From positions 1 to 64,000 of the forward strand of contig JANQSH010000056.1 of the NCBI GenBank assembly GCA_028284145.1: DNA of 64,000 nt, given 5' to 3'. Positions 18,994 to 27,832 of this stretch are shown one piece after another. Every line of letters begins with the position of its first letter. Position 1 is the stretch's first letter. Source of the stretch: Planctomycetaceae bacterium. Its GTDB lineage: Bacteria > Planctomycetota > Planctomycetia > Planctomycetales > Planctomycetaceae. Position numbers and translations under genes: made by a program. Under the pieces are notes generated by a model that saw nothing but the letters and a program-made list of their open reading frames with translations, ran no database searches and was not told the DNA's origin.

Positions 18994-20040
18994 ATGAACG
19001 ACAAACAAATATCGGACGAAAACCTGACCGCTGTTCATGAAATGGCGAGCATCTACGACCGGTTGCGTGTCGAGTTGTCGAAAGTGATCGTCGGTCAGCA
19101 CGACGTGATCCAACAGGTGATGATCGCCATGCTGGCGCGTGGACATTGTCTCCTGGAAGGTGTTCCCGGATTGGCCAAAACGTTATTGATCAGTTCGATT
19201 GCCGACGCATTGCATTTGTCGTTTCATCGTATCCAGTTCACGCCCGATCTGATGCCGTCGGACATTACCGGCACGGACATACTGCAAGAGGATCCGATCA
19301 CGCACGAGCGCGGTTATCAATTCGTCAAAGGACCGATCTTCGCGAACATGTTACTGGGCGACGAAATCAACCGCACGCCCCCCAAAACGCAAGCCGCCAT
19401 GCTGGAAGCGATGCAGGAACGTGTCATCTCAGCCGGCGGCAAAGACTTCAAGTTGCCCGACCCTTTTTTCGTTTTGGCGACACAAAACCCGTTGGAGCAG
19501 GAAGGGACATATCCGTTGCCGGAAGCACAGCTTGACCGGTTCCTGTTATACATCAAGGTCGATTACCCCAGCCGCGACGAAGAGTGGCACATCGCCCGCC
19601 GCGTCAGCTCAGGGGCCTTGGGCGACATCGAATCGGTAATCGACGCTGATCAAATCCTGAAGGCACAACAATTTGTTCAGCAAATGCCGGTTTGCGATCA
19701 GGTCGTGGGCTACTGTTTGGAATTAGTTCGGGCAACGCGTCCGAATTGTGAAGAGACACCTGAGTTCATCCAGAAATGGTCCAGTTGGGGCGCGGGGCCG
19801 CGCGGTGTGATCGCGTTGATGGGTTGCGCCAAAGCGAGAACATTGCTGGACGGCCGTCTGCACGCCACGGTCGAAGATGTGCAAGCCGTTGCTCCGGCGG
19901 CCTTGCGTCACAGGATTGCACCCAATTACGCCGGGCTGGCAGAGGGCGTCACCAGCGAACGTTTGGTGCAGATGTTGCTGGATGAAATTTCCCCCGATCA
20001 GGAGTTCGAAGTACCGAAGAACGAATTAACCACAGCGTGA
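18994..20040 (+). CDS. MoxR-family AAA+ ATPase
   Basis: A 348-residue cytoplasmic AAA+ ATPase. The Walker A segment has the MoxR form GVPGLAKT, Walker B is LLGDEINR, and TPPKTQAAMLEAMQER and LATQNPLEQEGTYPLPEAQLDRF are the family signatures. The ATG at 18994 is preceded by GGAG with a 6-nt spacer, so I prefer it to the in-frame TTG at 18982. MoxR proteins act as chaperones with VWA-domain partners, for example to insert metal cofactors or to mature exported enzymes; here the partners are the VWA proteins upstream and the DUF58 protein downstream. Confidence 0.95.
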   Translation: MNDKQISDENLTAVHEMASIYDRLRVELSKVIVGQHDVIQQVMIAMLARGHCLLEGVPGLAKTLLISSIADALHLSFHRIQFTPDLMPSDITGTDILQEDPITHERGYQFVKGPIFANMLLGDEINRTPPKTQAAMLEAMQERVISAGGKDFKLPDPFFVLATQNPLEQEGTYPLPEAQLDRFLLYIKVDYPSRDEEWHIARRVSSGALGDIESVIDADQILKAQQFVQQMPVCDQVVGYCLELVRATRPNCEETPEFIQKWSSWGAGPRGVIALMGCAKARTLLDGRLHATVEDVQAVAPAALRHRIAPNYAGLAEGVTSERLVQMLLDEISPDQEFEVPKNELTTA

Positions 20041-20099
20041 AGGAGTTGACCAGTGAGGGGTTTAACAATCACAAGCGAAAAGAGTATTCAGGATTCACC

Positions 20100-21008
20100 A
20101 TGACGCGTTCCGTGCTTTCCCGCTACCTTCGTCCCGAGGTGCTAAGCCATCTGACAAACCAGTCGCTCAAACCGCGGCAAATGGTCGAAGGCACGTTGAC
20201 CGGGGATCACAAGTCGCCGTTGCATGGATTCGCCGTCGAATTCGCCGGACACCGCGAATATGTCCCGGGTGACGATGTAAGGCATTTGGACTGGAAAGTC
20301 TATTTCCGGCACGAACGTCACGTCATCAAACAGTACGAAATGGAAACCAATCTTGTTTGCCACCTGATGCTGGATGTGTCCGAGTCGATGCGCTACGGGC
20401 AAGGCGATTCGCAAAAGCTGCTGTATGCCGCCCGAATGGCCATCACGTTGGGTCATTTGATCGTCAAACAATCCGACAAGGTCGGTTTGACATTGTTCGA
20501 CGAACAGATTCTCGACACGATCAAGCCATCGAACACAATGGAGCAGGTATTGCGAATGGCCAGTTCGATTGACAGGATCAAACCGGCTCGTAAGACGCAA
20601 GTTGGCTCGTCTCTGTTGGATCTGGCCGCCCGCGCCGGCCGCCGCGGAATCATTGTTGTACTGAGCGACTTACTGGTAGAACCGGAAGATTTGATTAAAG
20701 GTCTGCAACGACTGCGGCATGACAATCACGAAATTGTCTTGATCCAGGTAATGCACCACGACGAATTGACCTTTGATTTTTCGGGCATGGTTCGTTTTCT
20801 GGGCATCGAACAGGACCAGCAGGTCCTGGCCCGGCCTAAAGATATCCGCGACGCCTATTTGACGGCGCTGAATGAACACAACCGACGGTTGGAAGAGATC
20901 TGCACGGCCAACCGTTGCGAACGGATTCTCTGTGACACCAGTCGCAATTTAGGTCGTCTGTTTGCCGACTACCTGCAGCGCCGACAACTGTCGCGGCGGC
21001 GACAGTAG
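20100..21008 (+). CDS. DUF58 domain-containing protein (MoxR partner)
   Basis: A 302-residue protein. The DUF58 core is visible as YVPGDDVRHLDWKVYFR followed by the VWA-like DVSESMRYG motif and VVLSDLL. The ATG at 20100 has AGGA 7 nt upstream; an earlier GTG at 20037 overlaps the MoxR stop, so the true start could be there. DUF58 genes nearly always follow moxR and probably bind the ATPase. It closes the operon that begins at the toroid protein. A 230-bp gap with R1 repeat copy B follows. Confidence 0.92.
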   Translation: MTRSVLSRYLRPEVLSHLTNQSLKPRQMVEGTLTGDHKSPLHGFAVEFAGHREYVPGDDVRHLDWKVYFRHERHVIKQYEMETNLVCHLMLDVSESMRYGQGDSQKLLYAARMAITLGHLIVKQSDKVGLTLFDEQILDTIKPSNTMEQVLRMASSIDRIKPARKTQVGSSLLDLAARAGRRGIIVVLSDLLVEPEDLIKGLQRLRHDNHEIVLIQVMHHDELTFDFSGMVRFLGIEQDQQVLARPKDIRDAYLTALNEHNRRLEEICTANRCERILCDTSRNLGRLFADYLQRRQLSRRRQ

Positions 21009-21048
21009 CTGGAAGTTTTTCCGTGACCAATCGTACGATGCTGTCAAT

Positions 21049-21168
21049 TAGAGGGTATTACACTCTTCTGTGCCGTGATGGACGTCGTTTGGACTACAAA
21101 TATCGTTTGGACTACAAAGCAAGACTCCCACGAGCCAGTGACGTTACACAAAAAGGTGAACTGTTCTG
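21049..21168 (-). repeat. R1 intergenic repeat, copy B (with an internal 18-bp tandem duplication)
   Basis: Minus-strand copy, about 120 bp long. The extra length over other copies is explained by a perfect duplication of TCGTTTGGACTACAAA with 18-bp period (about 21084-21118). The other R1 blocks are recognisable: reverse complements of the AACAGTTCACC end, GGCTCGTGGGAGTC, and a terminal AGAGTGTAATACCCTCT hairpin. Confidence 0.8.
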
Positions 21169-21238
21169 GAAATTGAAAGCGGGTGAAGGTGCGCCGCATT
21201 GAATTGTTCCGATCAAATCCAAGTGAGGAAACCAGGTA

Positions 21239-22207
21239 ATGAAAGCCGTTAATCGTCGTGATTTCATCCGCGTCAGTGCCGCTGGCGCCGCTGCTTCCGC
21301 TGTCGCTCCGATAGTTTTGGCCGAAGAGGACAAAAGAGCAACACCCGACACGTTGGTCGCCAACCTGTACAAGAGCCTGAATGATCAACAGCGGCAGATG
21401 ATCTGTCTGCCGTTTGATCACAAGCTGCGGTCGGAAGTGAGTAACAACTGGCGAATTAATAAATCTCGCGTAAGCCAGCACTTCACCGACGATCAGCAAG
21501 CAATGATCAACGACATCTTTCGCGGTCTGCACAGCGAAGAGTACGCGGAGAAAGTAGTCAGGCAGGTTGAAACGGACGGCGGAGGCAGGAATCTGGCCGG
21601 TTGTTCCGTTGCGATATTTGGCGAACCAGGCACCGGCAAATTCGAGTTCGTACTCACCGGCCGGCACTGCACCCGGCGGTGTGATGGTGATTCGGTTGAT
21701 GGTGTGGCGTTCGGCGGACCGATCTTCTACGGCCATGCGGCCGACGGATTCAACGAAGGGCCGGATCACAAAGGGAATGCGTACTGGTTTCAAGCATTGC
21801 GGGCCAACGAGTTATATCAGGCACTGGATGGCAAACAGCAAAAAATCGGTCTGGTTCAGGAACGTCCGCGCAGTGAGGGAGAGACCAGGCGATTCATTCT
21901 CTCCAACCAATTCCGGCAGGAGCGGCCGGGCATTCCCGTCGGCGAATTGTCGACAGACCAAAAAGGCCTGGCCCGTCAGGTAATGTCCGACTTGCTTGCT
22001 CCATTTCGCAAAGCCGATCGTGCGGAATCGATGAAGCTGGTCGAAGCACAAGGATTCGACAATCTGCACTTCGCCTGGTTCACTCATGGTGATATCGGCG
22101 ACGATAAGATTTGGGATGTGTGGCAGATCGAAGGTCCTTCGATGCTGTGGCTGTTCCGTGGTACACCGCACGTGCATACATGGGTGCATATCCGCAAGCC
22201 GGCATAG
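21239..22207 (+). CDS. Tat-exported DUF3500 protein
   Basis: A 322-residue protein. RRDFIRVSAAGAAASAV at residues 6-22 is a twin-arginine signal. The body matches DUF3500 (proteins of unknown function in many soil and planctomycete bacteria): DQQRQMICLPFDHKLR, GGPIFYGH and the His-rich C-terminal GTPHVHTWVHI are characteristic. His residues near 288-317 could bind a metal, but no enzyme activity is established for the family. It is preceded by R1 copy B and its 3' end faces the minus-strand SDR gene 25 bp away, so it is probably a single-gene unit. Confidence 0.88.
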   Translation: MKAVNRRDFIRVSAAGAAASAVAPIVLAEEDKRATPDTLVANLYKSLNDQQRQMICLPFDHKLRSEVSNNWRINKSRVSQHFTDDQQAMINDIFRGLHSEEYAEKVVRQVETDGGGRNLAGCSVAIFGEPGTGKFEFVLTGRHCTRRCDGDSVDGVAFGGPIFYGHAADGFNEGPDHKGNAYWFQALRANELYQALDGKQQKIGLVQERPRSEGETRRFILSNQFRQERPGIPVGELSTDQKGLARQVMSDLLAPFRKADRAESMKLVEAQGFDNLHFAWFTHGDIGDDKIWDVWQIEGPSMLWLFRGTPHVHTWVHIRKPA

Positions 22208-22232
22208 ATGCATGCTGGCAGTCAGGGAACAC

Positions 22233-23015
22233 TCATCCCGCCAGCCCGCCACCATCGACAACCAATGTCGTGCCGGTAACAAACGACGATCGATCGCTGA
22301 CCAGGTACAACACCGCCTGGGCGATTTCTTCAGGACGCCCGATGCGTCCCATGGGGCGATCAGCCGATTCTCTCAGAAACTGATCGCAGGCGATCCCAAG
22401 TTGCCGGCCTTCGCTGGCAAGCATTCCGGTATTCGTATCACCCGGACAGATGCAATTGACGCGTATGTTGTCTTTGGCGTGATCGAGCGACATTGCGCGG
22501 GTCAGGTTGACTACCGCTGCCTTGGTAGCGCAATACGAAGCCGCATTTCTGCCGCCAACCATCCCCCATCCCGAACCGGTGTTGACGATCGCACCACCGC
22601 CGCTTTTGGCGATTTCCTTAATGGCAAAGCGACTCATCAAGAAAACACCGCGCAGATTGACGGCCACCGCGCGATCCCATTCTTCGATTGTTGTATCCAA
22701 CACCGAAGCCCGGCGGATGATTCCGGCGTTGTTGAACAGAATGTGCAATCCGCCGAATTCGGAAACCACGTTCTGGACGGCTGCTTGCGTGGCTTCATGA
22801 CAGGCGACGTCAGTTTCCAGCCCGATTGCTCGTCCATTGACCGATCGGATAAGATCGGCTGTCTCTTCGGCAGCTTGAAGATCAACGTCCAGCACACCGA
22901 CGGCGGCCCCCTCCTGGGCAAACAACAACGCCGTCGCGCGGCCGATTCCGCTTCCGCCCCCAGTCACCATGGCAATGCGGCCAGCCAGTTCAGACCTGGT
23001 CAATTCGTTGCTCAT
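22233..23015 (-). CDS. SDR-family oxidoreductase
   Basis: A 260-residue classical short-chain dehydrogenase. TGGGSGIG (18-25) binds the NAD(P) dinucleotide, NNAG is at 95-98, and the catalytic set is Ser148, Tyr161 and Lys165 (YCATK). The sequence resembles glucose-1-dehydrogenase/3-oxoacyl reductase type enzymes; the substrate cannot be read. Its start overlaps the sulfatase stop by 4 bp, so the two form an operon and may act in the same sulfated-carbohydrate pathway (inference). Confidence 0.93.
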   Translation of the reverse strand: MSNELTRSELAGRIAMVTGGGSGIGRATALLFAQEGAAVGVLDVDLQAAEETADLIRSVNGRAIGLETDVACHEATQAAVQNVVSEFGGLHILFNNAGIIRRASVLDTTIEEWDRAVAVNLRGVFLMSRFAIKEIAKSGGGAIVNTGSGWGMVGGRNAASYCATKAAVVNLTRAMSLDHAKDNIRVNCICPGDTNTGMLASEGRQLGIACDQFLRESADRPMGRIGRPEEIAQAVLYLVSDRSSFVTGTTLVVDGGGLAG

Positions 23016-24529
23016 GGTTGTTTGGTGCCTTGTTGTTTGGTGCCTTTGTCATGGTCAGGTTCAGGGGTGGTGACCACCGGCGGCGGCCAACTGGGATAGG
23101 GAGAGCCCCGTTTGGCTCTTTCCATCAAAGACTTCATTTCGCGTACTTGCTGGGGCAACTTTTTTGCCAGGTTGTGTCTTTCACCCAGATCGGCGTCGAG
23201 ATCCGCAAGAAAGGTTTGATCTCCGGCAACCACCAGTTTCCAGTTGCCGCACCGAATGGCCTCCTGGAGCGATTGCTTATTATCAATCCTTCCCCAACGC
23301 CAGTAAAGATAGTCGTGCTGAAGCTGGCGACCCTTGCCGTAGAGTGTAGGCAGGAAACTGATGCCGTCTGAGTCCTTCGGACATGCAACCTCCATCAGTT
23401 GGCACATGGTGGGCATGACATCCCAGAACGCCGATACATGGACCGAAACAGTGTTTGCCCGGATCTTGCCAGGTTGCCAGGCGATCAGCGGCACGCGGAT
23501 ACCGCCTTCATGAAGCGATCGTTTTGTGCCACGCAGCGGGCCGGCACTGTTGAAAAATTTCGGGTCTGCCCCACCTTCGTTATGCGGACCGTTGTCGCTG
23601 GCGAACAGGACCAGTGTGTTTTCGTGGATGCCTAACTCTTTAAGCTTTTCCAACAATCGACCCATGTCCCGATCAAGCCGATTGATCATGCCCGCGAAGG
23701 TCTGACGCGGCTTTTCACAGTAGTTGTACGGTCCCCACGACTCGCGGACGACCTTGTACGGGAATTTCCTGGCCGGCCAGGACTCTCGTTCTTCAATACC
23801 TGAATAGGCTTTCATCGAATCTTCGGGAACGACTAATTCGGCGTGAGGAATAGTGAGAGACAGATAGAGGAAAAAGGTGTGATCTTTGTTTTGCTCTAAA
23901 TAGCCTGACGCCTCCTCAATCAACAGGTCGTGACTGTACTGATTCTGTAGCGTTGGGTTGTCTTTCAATTCCACAGGTTCGCCATTGCGCCACAACCAGT
24001 CAATATAATAGTAGTGGGCGTCACGCTGGTCGTAGTATCCGAAGAAATGGTCAAAACCGACCCGGTTCGGATCTCCTGTAGTGTGTCGTCCTCCCAGGCC
24101 CCACTTACCGATACACGCCGTTTTGTATCCCGCACGTTTTGCCAGTTGGGCAAGCGTTACTTCACCGTCTTTGAGCGGCTGTTGCCCGGCAGCTCCCTTG
24201 TCACCCAGCGGCGTAGCTTCGCGGCTGACGGCTTTTGCATTGCTCACCACCGTCGTGTGTCCTGTGTGTTTGCCGGTCATCAGCGAACAGCGCGAAGGGG
24301 CGCAGACGGTCGATCCGGCATAGTGATTGGTGAACCGCATTCCTTCAGCCGCCATGCGGTCCAGGTTGGGTGTCCGAATAATCTTTTGGCCGTAACACCC
24401 CAGATCGCCGTATCCCAAGTCGTCGACCAGCACATAAATGATGTTCGTTTTTGCTTCCATCTGCGATGGTAAGAGCAACGTCAGCAAAACCACCGTGCTG
24501 AAACAGACAATCAATGGGATTCGCGACAT
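23012..24529 (-). CDS. Secreted type I sulfatase (arylsulfatase-like)
   Basis: A 505-residue protein with a signal peptide (about 1-26). NIIYVLVDDLGYGDLGC carries the metal-binding Asp36-Asp37. CAPSR at 76-80 is the formylglycine motif, with Cys76 as the residue converted by the maturase; KHTGHTT and FASDNGPHNEGG are further active-site segments. It hydrolyses sulfate esters, probably of polysaccharides, as in the many sulfatases of planctomycetes. No sulfatase-maturing enzyme gene is nearby. The downstream SDR gene overlaps it by 4 bp. Confidence 0.93.
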   Translation of the reverse strand: MSRIPLIVCFSTVVLLTLLLPSQMEAKTNIIYVLVDDLGYGDLGCYGQKIIRTPNLDRMAAEGMRFTNHYAGSTVCAPSRCSLMTGKHTGHTTVVSNAKAVSREATPLGDKGAAGQQPLKDGEVTLAQLAKRAGYKTACIGKWGLGGRHTTGDPNRVGFDHFFGYYDQRDAHYYYIDWLWRNGEPVELKDNPTLQNQYSHDLLIEEASGYLEQNKDHTFFLYLSLTIPHAELVVPEDSMKAYSGIEERESWPARKFPYKVVRESWGPYNYCEKPRQTFAGMINRLDRDMGRLLEKLKELGIHENTLVLFASDNGPHNEGGADPKFFNSAGPLRGTKRSLHEGGIRVPLIAWQPGKIRANTVSVHVSAFWDVMPTMCQLMEVACPKDSDGISFLPTLYGKGRQLQHDYLYWRWGRIDNKQSLQEAIRCGNWKLVVAGDQTFLADLDADLGERHNLAKKLPQQVREMKSLMERAKRGSPYPSWPPPVVTTPEPDHDKGTKQQGTKQP

Positions 24530-24601
24530 ATCAAATATAATTCCAGGTTATGAATCGTTTGTTGGGCTTGTTTCATCCGATACGATCATGCTGCTGAGAT
24601 G

Positions 24602-26194
24602 CTACTCATACGCTCCCGCTGCCTTTTTCTTCTCATAGGCGCGCCACGTCATCGCCCACCGCGCTGGATCGTCCAGCCAGTCATGCTCGATCTTGTCGAC
24701 GCAACTGCGATGTGGAGCGGACTTGACGGTTTCAGGGTCGCGGCAGGCTTCCTCGGCCACGCTCCGCAGAGCCGCAATGTACTGGTCCAATTCGGCGCGC
24801 GAATAGGACTCGGTCGGCTCCAGCGACATCGGGTTGGGAACAATGAACGGATGATGGCTGGACCACATGTGCATGCCGTGGTCACACATTCGCCTTGTGA
24901 TGTCCTCGGTCGTCACGCCGGTATCCTCGAACAATTTCTGCCACGAATAGCGAACCTGTTCGATTCTTCGCTGCCCGGCGGCATAGGGCACCGACGCCCC
25001 GCGAATCTGACAGATGTGGTGCAACAAATAATTGTTGTTCAGCACGGCGATTTCGGCAACCTCCCTCAGCCCCTTCGCGCCGAGACTCATCATCCACGCA
25101 TACGCTCGCACCGGCGCTGGCACCACGCCGATGAACGACCCGATCTTGCCAATACTGTGCGGGCGATTGTGATCGAGGAAATACCGCTGGCCATCGAAAT
25201 CGACCACCGGTGCCGGTAAATACCTGGCGAACTCCTTTCTTACACCCATGCCGCCACAACCCGGACCGCCACACGCATGCGGTATTGAGAATGTCTTGTG
25301 TAAATTGAAAAAACACATGTCGAAGCCCGCTTCTCTTGCACGGGTCACACCGAGGATGCCGTTGGCGTTTGCCTGGTCGTAGCAGCAAACACCTCCCTTC
25401 GCGTGAACGATGTCGGTCAACGTCTTGATTTGAGGGTTGAATATCCCGGTGTCTTCCGGATTGGTAATGAAGACGGCTGCCGTGCGTTCGGAAATCGCCC
25501 TGCGAAAGACACTGATGTCTGGCAGCCCGGTGACGGGATCCTGGTCCAGACTGGTAATCTTGTAACCCAATACGTGGGCGGCAGCCGCATCGGACGGATG
25601 TGAGAACATGGTTGTCACGACTTCATCGCGTTGCTCTGCCTCTCCCCGGCTTTCGTGGTAGGCGCGGACCATCGACGCCATGGCAAAAATGGCGTGTGTT
25701 CCGCTGCGCGGATGAAACGAGAATCGGTCCAATCCGGAAATCTCACGGCAAAACAGGTCTGCCTTGTAAACGATTTCCAGCGACCCTTGAATCGTTGAAT
25801 CGTCTTGCAGCGGGTGTACATCTGCCAGCTTGTGGCTTCGCACCAGCTGCTCGTTCACTTTAGGGCTGTATTTGATTGTGCAAGTGCCCTGGCCGACATC
25901 GACGTTCACGTCGGCACCCAATGTTTCCTGCGATAGCCGGATGTAGTGCTTCAGCACTCGCATTTGACTCAAGCGGGGCAGGCCCGGCGTGTCTTGGCGG
26001 CGCATCGACTGAGGAATCAGCGACTCGGCATCCGGAACCGTTTCGGCAACCTTGCGAGACGGCTTGTTGACGACGATACCCTGTTCGCCGTCGTTGTCCA
26101 TCTCGAAAATGATGGGTTCATTCCAGCGCGCCTGGCGGAAGGTTTCGGTTGTCGAACAAGTCCCGGTTTGTCGGATCGTGGCAGTCTTCAACAT
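24602..26194 (-). CDS. Divergent glycine-decarboxylase-like subunit, GcvPB type
   Basis: A 530-residue PLP enzyme of fold type I. NLHKTFS holds the PLP lysine (Lys300), preceded by CYDQANANGILG and FFITNPEDTG-like segments of the P-protein C-terminal half. It differs from standard GcvPB: after NLHKTFS the usual Gly-rich loop PHGGGGPG is PHACGGPGCG, and the RAYAW segment is preceded by SFIGVVPAPV rather than the usual sequence. I start at 26194, where GAGGAG lies 10 nt upstream. The GcvPA-like partner is upstream in the same direction with one R1 repeat between. No H- or T-protein gene is in the window, so glycine cleavage itself is uncertain. Confidence 0.85.
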   Translation of the reverse strand: MLKTATIRQTGTCSTTETFRQARWNEPIIFEMDNDGEQGIVVNKPSRKVAETVPDAESLIPQSMRRQDTPGLPRLSQMRVLKHYIRLSQETLGADVNVDVGQGTCTIKYSPKVNEQLVRSHKLADVHPLQDDSTIQGSLEIVYKADLFCREISGLDRFSFHPRSGTHAIFAMASMVRAYHESRGEAEQRDEVVTTMFSHPSDAAAAHVLGYKITSLDQDPVTGLPDISVFRRAISERTAAVFITNPEDTGIFNPQIKTLTDIVHAKGGVCCYDQANANGILGVTRAREAGFDMCFFNLHKTFSIPHACGGPGCGGMGVRKEFARYLPAPVVDFDGQRYFLDHNRPHSIGKIGSFIGVVPAPVRAYAWMMSLGAKGLREVAEIAVLNNNYLLHHICQIRGASVPYAAGQRRIEQVRYSWQKLFEDTGVTTEDITRRMCDHGMHMWSSHHPFIVPNPMSLEPTESYSRAELDQYIAALRSVAEEACRDPETVKSAPHRSCVDKIEHDWLDDPARWAMTWRAYEKKKAAGAYE

Positions 26195-26232
26195 TATCGT
26201 TTGTCTCCTCGCCATCCGTCACATCTTTTCGT

Positions 26233-26331
26233 TAGAGCTATTTACCTTTTCGTGTGACGCCCCTGGCTCGCAGGGGCCTGCTATTGCCGAAAGACATTCT
26301 TCGCGGCCACAAGAAAGCGTAATACGTTTCA
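26233..26331 (+). repeat. R1 intergenic repeat, copy C
   Basis: About 99 bp between the gcvPB-like and gcvPA-like genes. It begins TTAGAGCTATTTACCTTTTCG and ends AAGCGTAATACGTTTCA. Its right end reaches the stop codon of the gcvPA-like gene: the reverse complement of TCA at 26329-26331 is the TGA. Copies C and G share CTTCG-GGCCACAAGAAAGCGT and form a subgroup. Confidence 0.8.
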
Positions 26332-27720
26332 GCATATCTCGGACAGTGCATCAGCGAACCGGTTGATGTCGTCGGCCGAATGAATTTCTGTCACACACAC
26401 CAGCATGCAACCATCGAAGCCGGGCATTCGGCCTGTCAGGTCGACACCACCCTGAATGTCACGTTGCAACAGCCGTTGATTGATTTCACTCACGGTTAAG
26501 GAAGTCTGGCTCAAATCGACGACAAATTCCTTGAAATGTGCACATTCGCTGGCTCGCACGCGAACGCTGTCGATTGCCGAGAGCCGTTGCATGGCGTACC
26601 GGGTGTTTTGCATGATCGTCCGCCCGACCTGCTGCATCCCGCCCGGGCCCATCAGCGCCAGATACACTCCAGCCGTGATGCCCCACAATGCCGTGGCGGT
26701 CCCCACGAACTCCTTGCCCTTCTCGCGGGCTCCAAACGATGTCCGCTCATCGTACAACACGTCGCCAAATCCCCACTGGCCCTCGGTTCTGGTCCTGGCA
26801 ATCCCGAACAACCGCGACGGGTATTCGCGCACAAACTTTTCTTCATCCCGCGTGGCGATGAAGCCCGCCTGGCCACCGCCTTGCTGCATGTGGATTCCCA
26901 ACGGCTGCAAGTCCCCACATGTCATATCGGCTCCGTATTGCGAAGGGGGAGCAAGTACGCCGAGCGCAATCGGATCAGCGCCAACAACCAGAAAGCCACC
27001 GGCGCCGTGCACGCGATCAGCGATCTGCTGGCCCTGGTCTTCAATGCGTCCGAGGTAACCAGGGTTCTCAAAGTAGAAGCCAACCGCATCGTCATCCAGC
27101 TTCGCCTCCAGATCCTCCAGATCCAGCGACAATGTTTGTGGATCACACCGAACAGGAACCAGTTCCACGGCTGACCGGCAATAATTGTCGATGGTCGCAA
27201 GCCGATCGGGCGCAATCAATTCACTGTACAACATCTTCCATCGACCATTGATCCGCTGGATCATGCGTATCGACGTGGCGGCCGCCTGATTCCAATCGAA
27301 CGTCGGTACATTCACCACGTCCAGATCCAGCAGCTCACCCATCAGACTGGCATACTCGAAAAGCATTTGGAATCGACCATGGTCCTCATACGGCTCACCG
27401 GCATAGGCCGTCAAGATTTCGGATCGCCTGTTGATTTCGTCACAAACCGCCGGCACATAGTGTTGAGCACACCCACCGCCACGGAAGTTCAGCAAATCCT
27501 GGCATGACCGATTGCGGTTCAAAATGTTGCCGACGTGCCGCCGCAATTCAAGTTCAGAATCCAACGCTTCGGGCAGATTCATCTCGCCTCGAAACCGCAA
27601 CTCTTCAGGAATCGTGGCGTACAGATCCTCCATATCCGCGGCGCCGATCGAATCCAGCATCGCTTGCTTAAGATGCGAAGCTGAGTTGGGGATGTAAGGG
27701 TGGGATCGTTGCACACTCAT
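26329..27720 (-). CDS. Divergent glycine-decarboxylase-like subunit, GcvPA type
   Basis: A 463-residue protein related to the N-terminal half of the P-protein. YIPNSASHLKQAMLDSIG and DLYATIPEELRF match the family's N-terminus. It departs where the standard enzyme reads FLGAGAYDHYIPAVVDHL, having FRGGGCAQHYVPAVCDEI, and the YQPEISQGTLQ loop is YEDHGRFQM. I take the ATG at 27720 (start of MSVQRSHPYIPNS); a GTG lies 24 bp upstream. A 40-bp near-perfect palindrome is 73 bp upstream. Paired with the GcvPB-like gene, it most likely forms a heterodimeric PLP enzyme whose substrate may be glycine or a related amino acid. Confidence 0.85.
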   Translation of the reverse strand: MSVQRSHPYIPNSASHLKQAMLDSIGAADMEDLYATIPEELRFRGEMNLPEALDSELELRRHVGNILNRNRSCQDLLNFRGGGCAQHYVPAVCDEINRRSEILTAYAGEPYEDHGRFQMLFEYASLMGELLDLDVVNVPTFDWNQAAATSIRMIQRINGRWKMLYSELIAPDRLATIDNYCRSAVELVPVRCDPQTLSLDLEDLEAKLDDDAVGFYFENPGYLGRIEDQGQQIADRVHGAGGFLVVGADPIALGVLAPPSQYGADMTCGDLQPLGIHMQQGGGQAGFIATRDEEKFVREYPSRLFGIARTRTEGQWGFGDVLYDERTSFGAREKGKEFVGTATALWGITAGVYLALMGPGGMQQVGRTIMQNTRYAMQRLSAIDSVRVRASECAHFKEFVVDLSQTSLTVSEINQRLLQRDIQGGVDLTGRMPGFDGCMLVCVTEIHSADDINRFADALSEIC

Positions 27721-27792
27721 TGTAATTTTTTCAAGGGATTTCACTCAGATCCACTCGTTCGCCGCCACATGGCAGGAAAGACACCAGGCCGG

Positions 27793-27832
27793 GATCCAAT
27801 AATGATATATTCCAATATATCATTATTGGATC
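27793..27832. promoter_or_regulatory. 40-bp palindrome upstream of the gcvPA-like gene
   Basis: A perfect inverted repeat with 19-bp arms (GATCCAATAATGATATATT / AATATATCATTATTGGATC) around a CC centre. Its core arms ATGATATAT/ATATATCAT equal those of the site at 1239-1260. It is 73 bp from the ATG at 27720 and on the promoter side of that gene. A GntR-type operator is the best reading; a terminator is unlikely because there is no T-run and no gene ends here. Confidence 0.6.

Noticed and set aside
18169-19146. A long minus-strand open frame (325 codons) opposite the coiled-coil and MoxR genes
   Set aside because: It lies antisense to well supported genes, and its composition (many Arg/Pro/Ser from codon shadows) is not protein-like.
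27793-27832. The 40-bp palindrome read as a transcription terminator
   Set aside because: AT-rich arms, no T-run, and no gene ending next to it; it lies on the promoter side of gcvPA.
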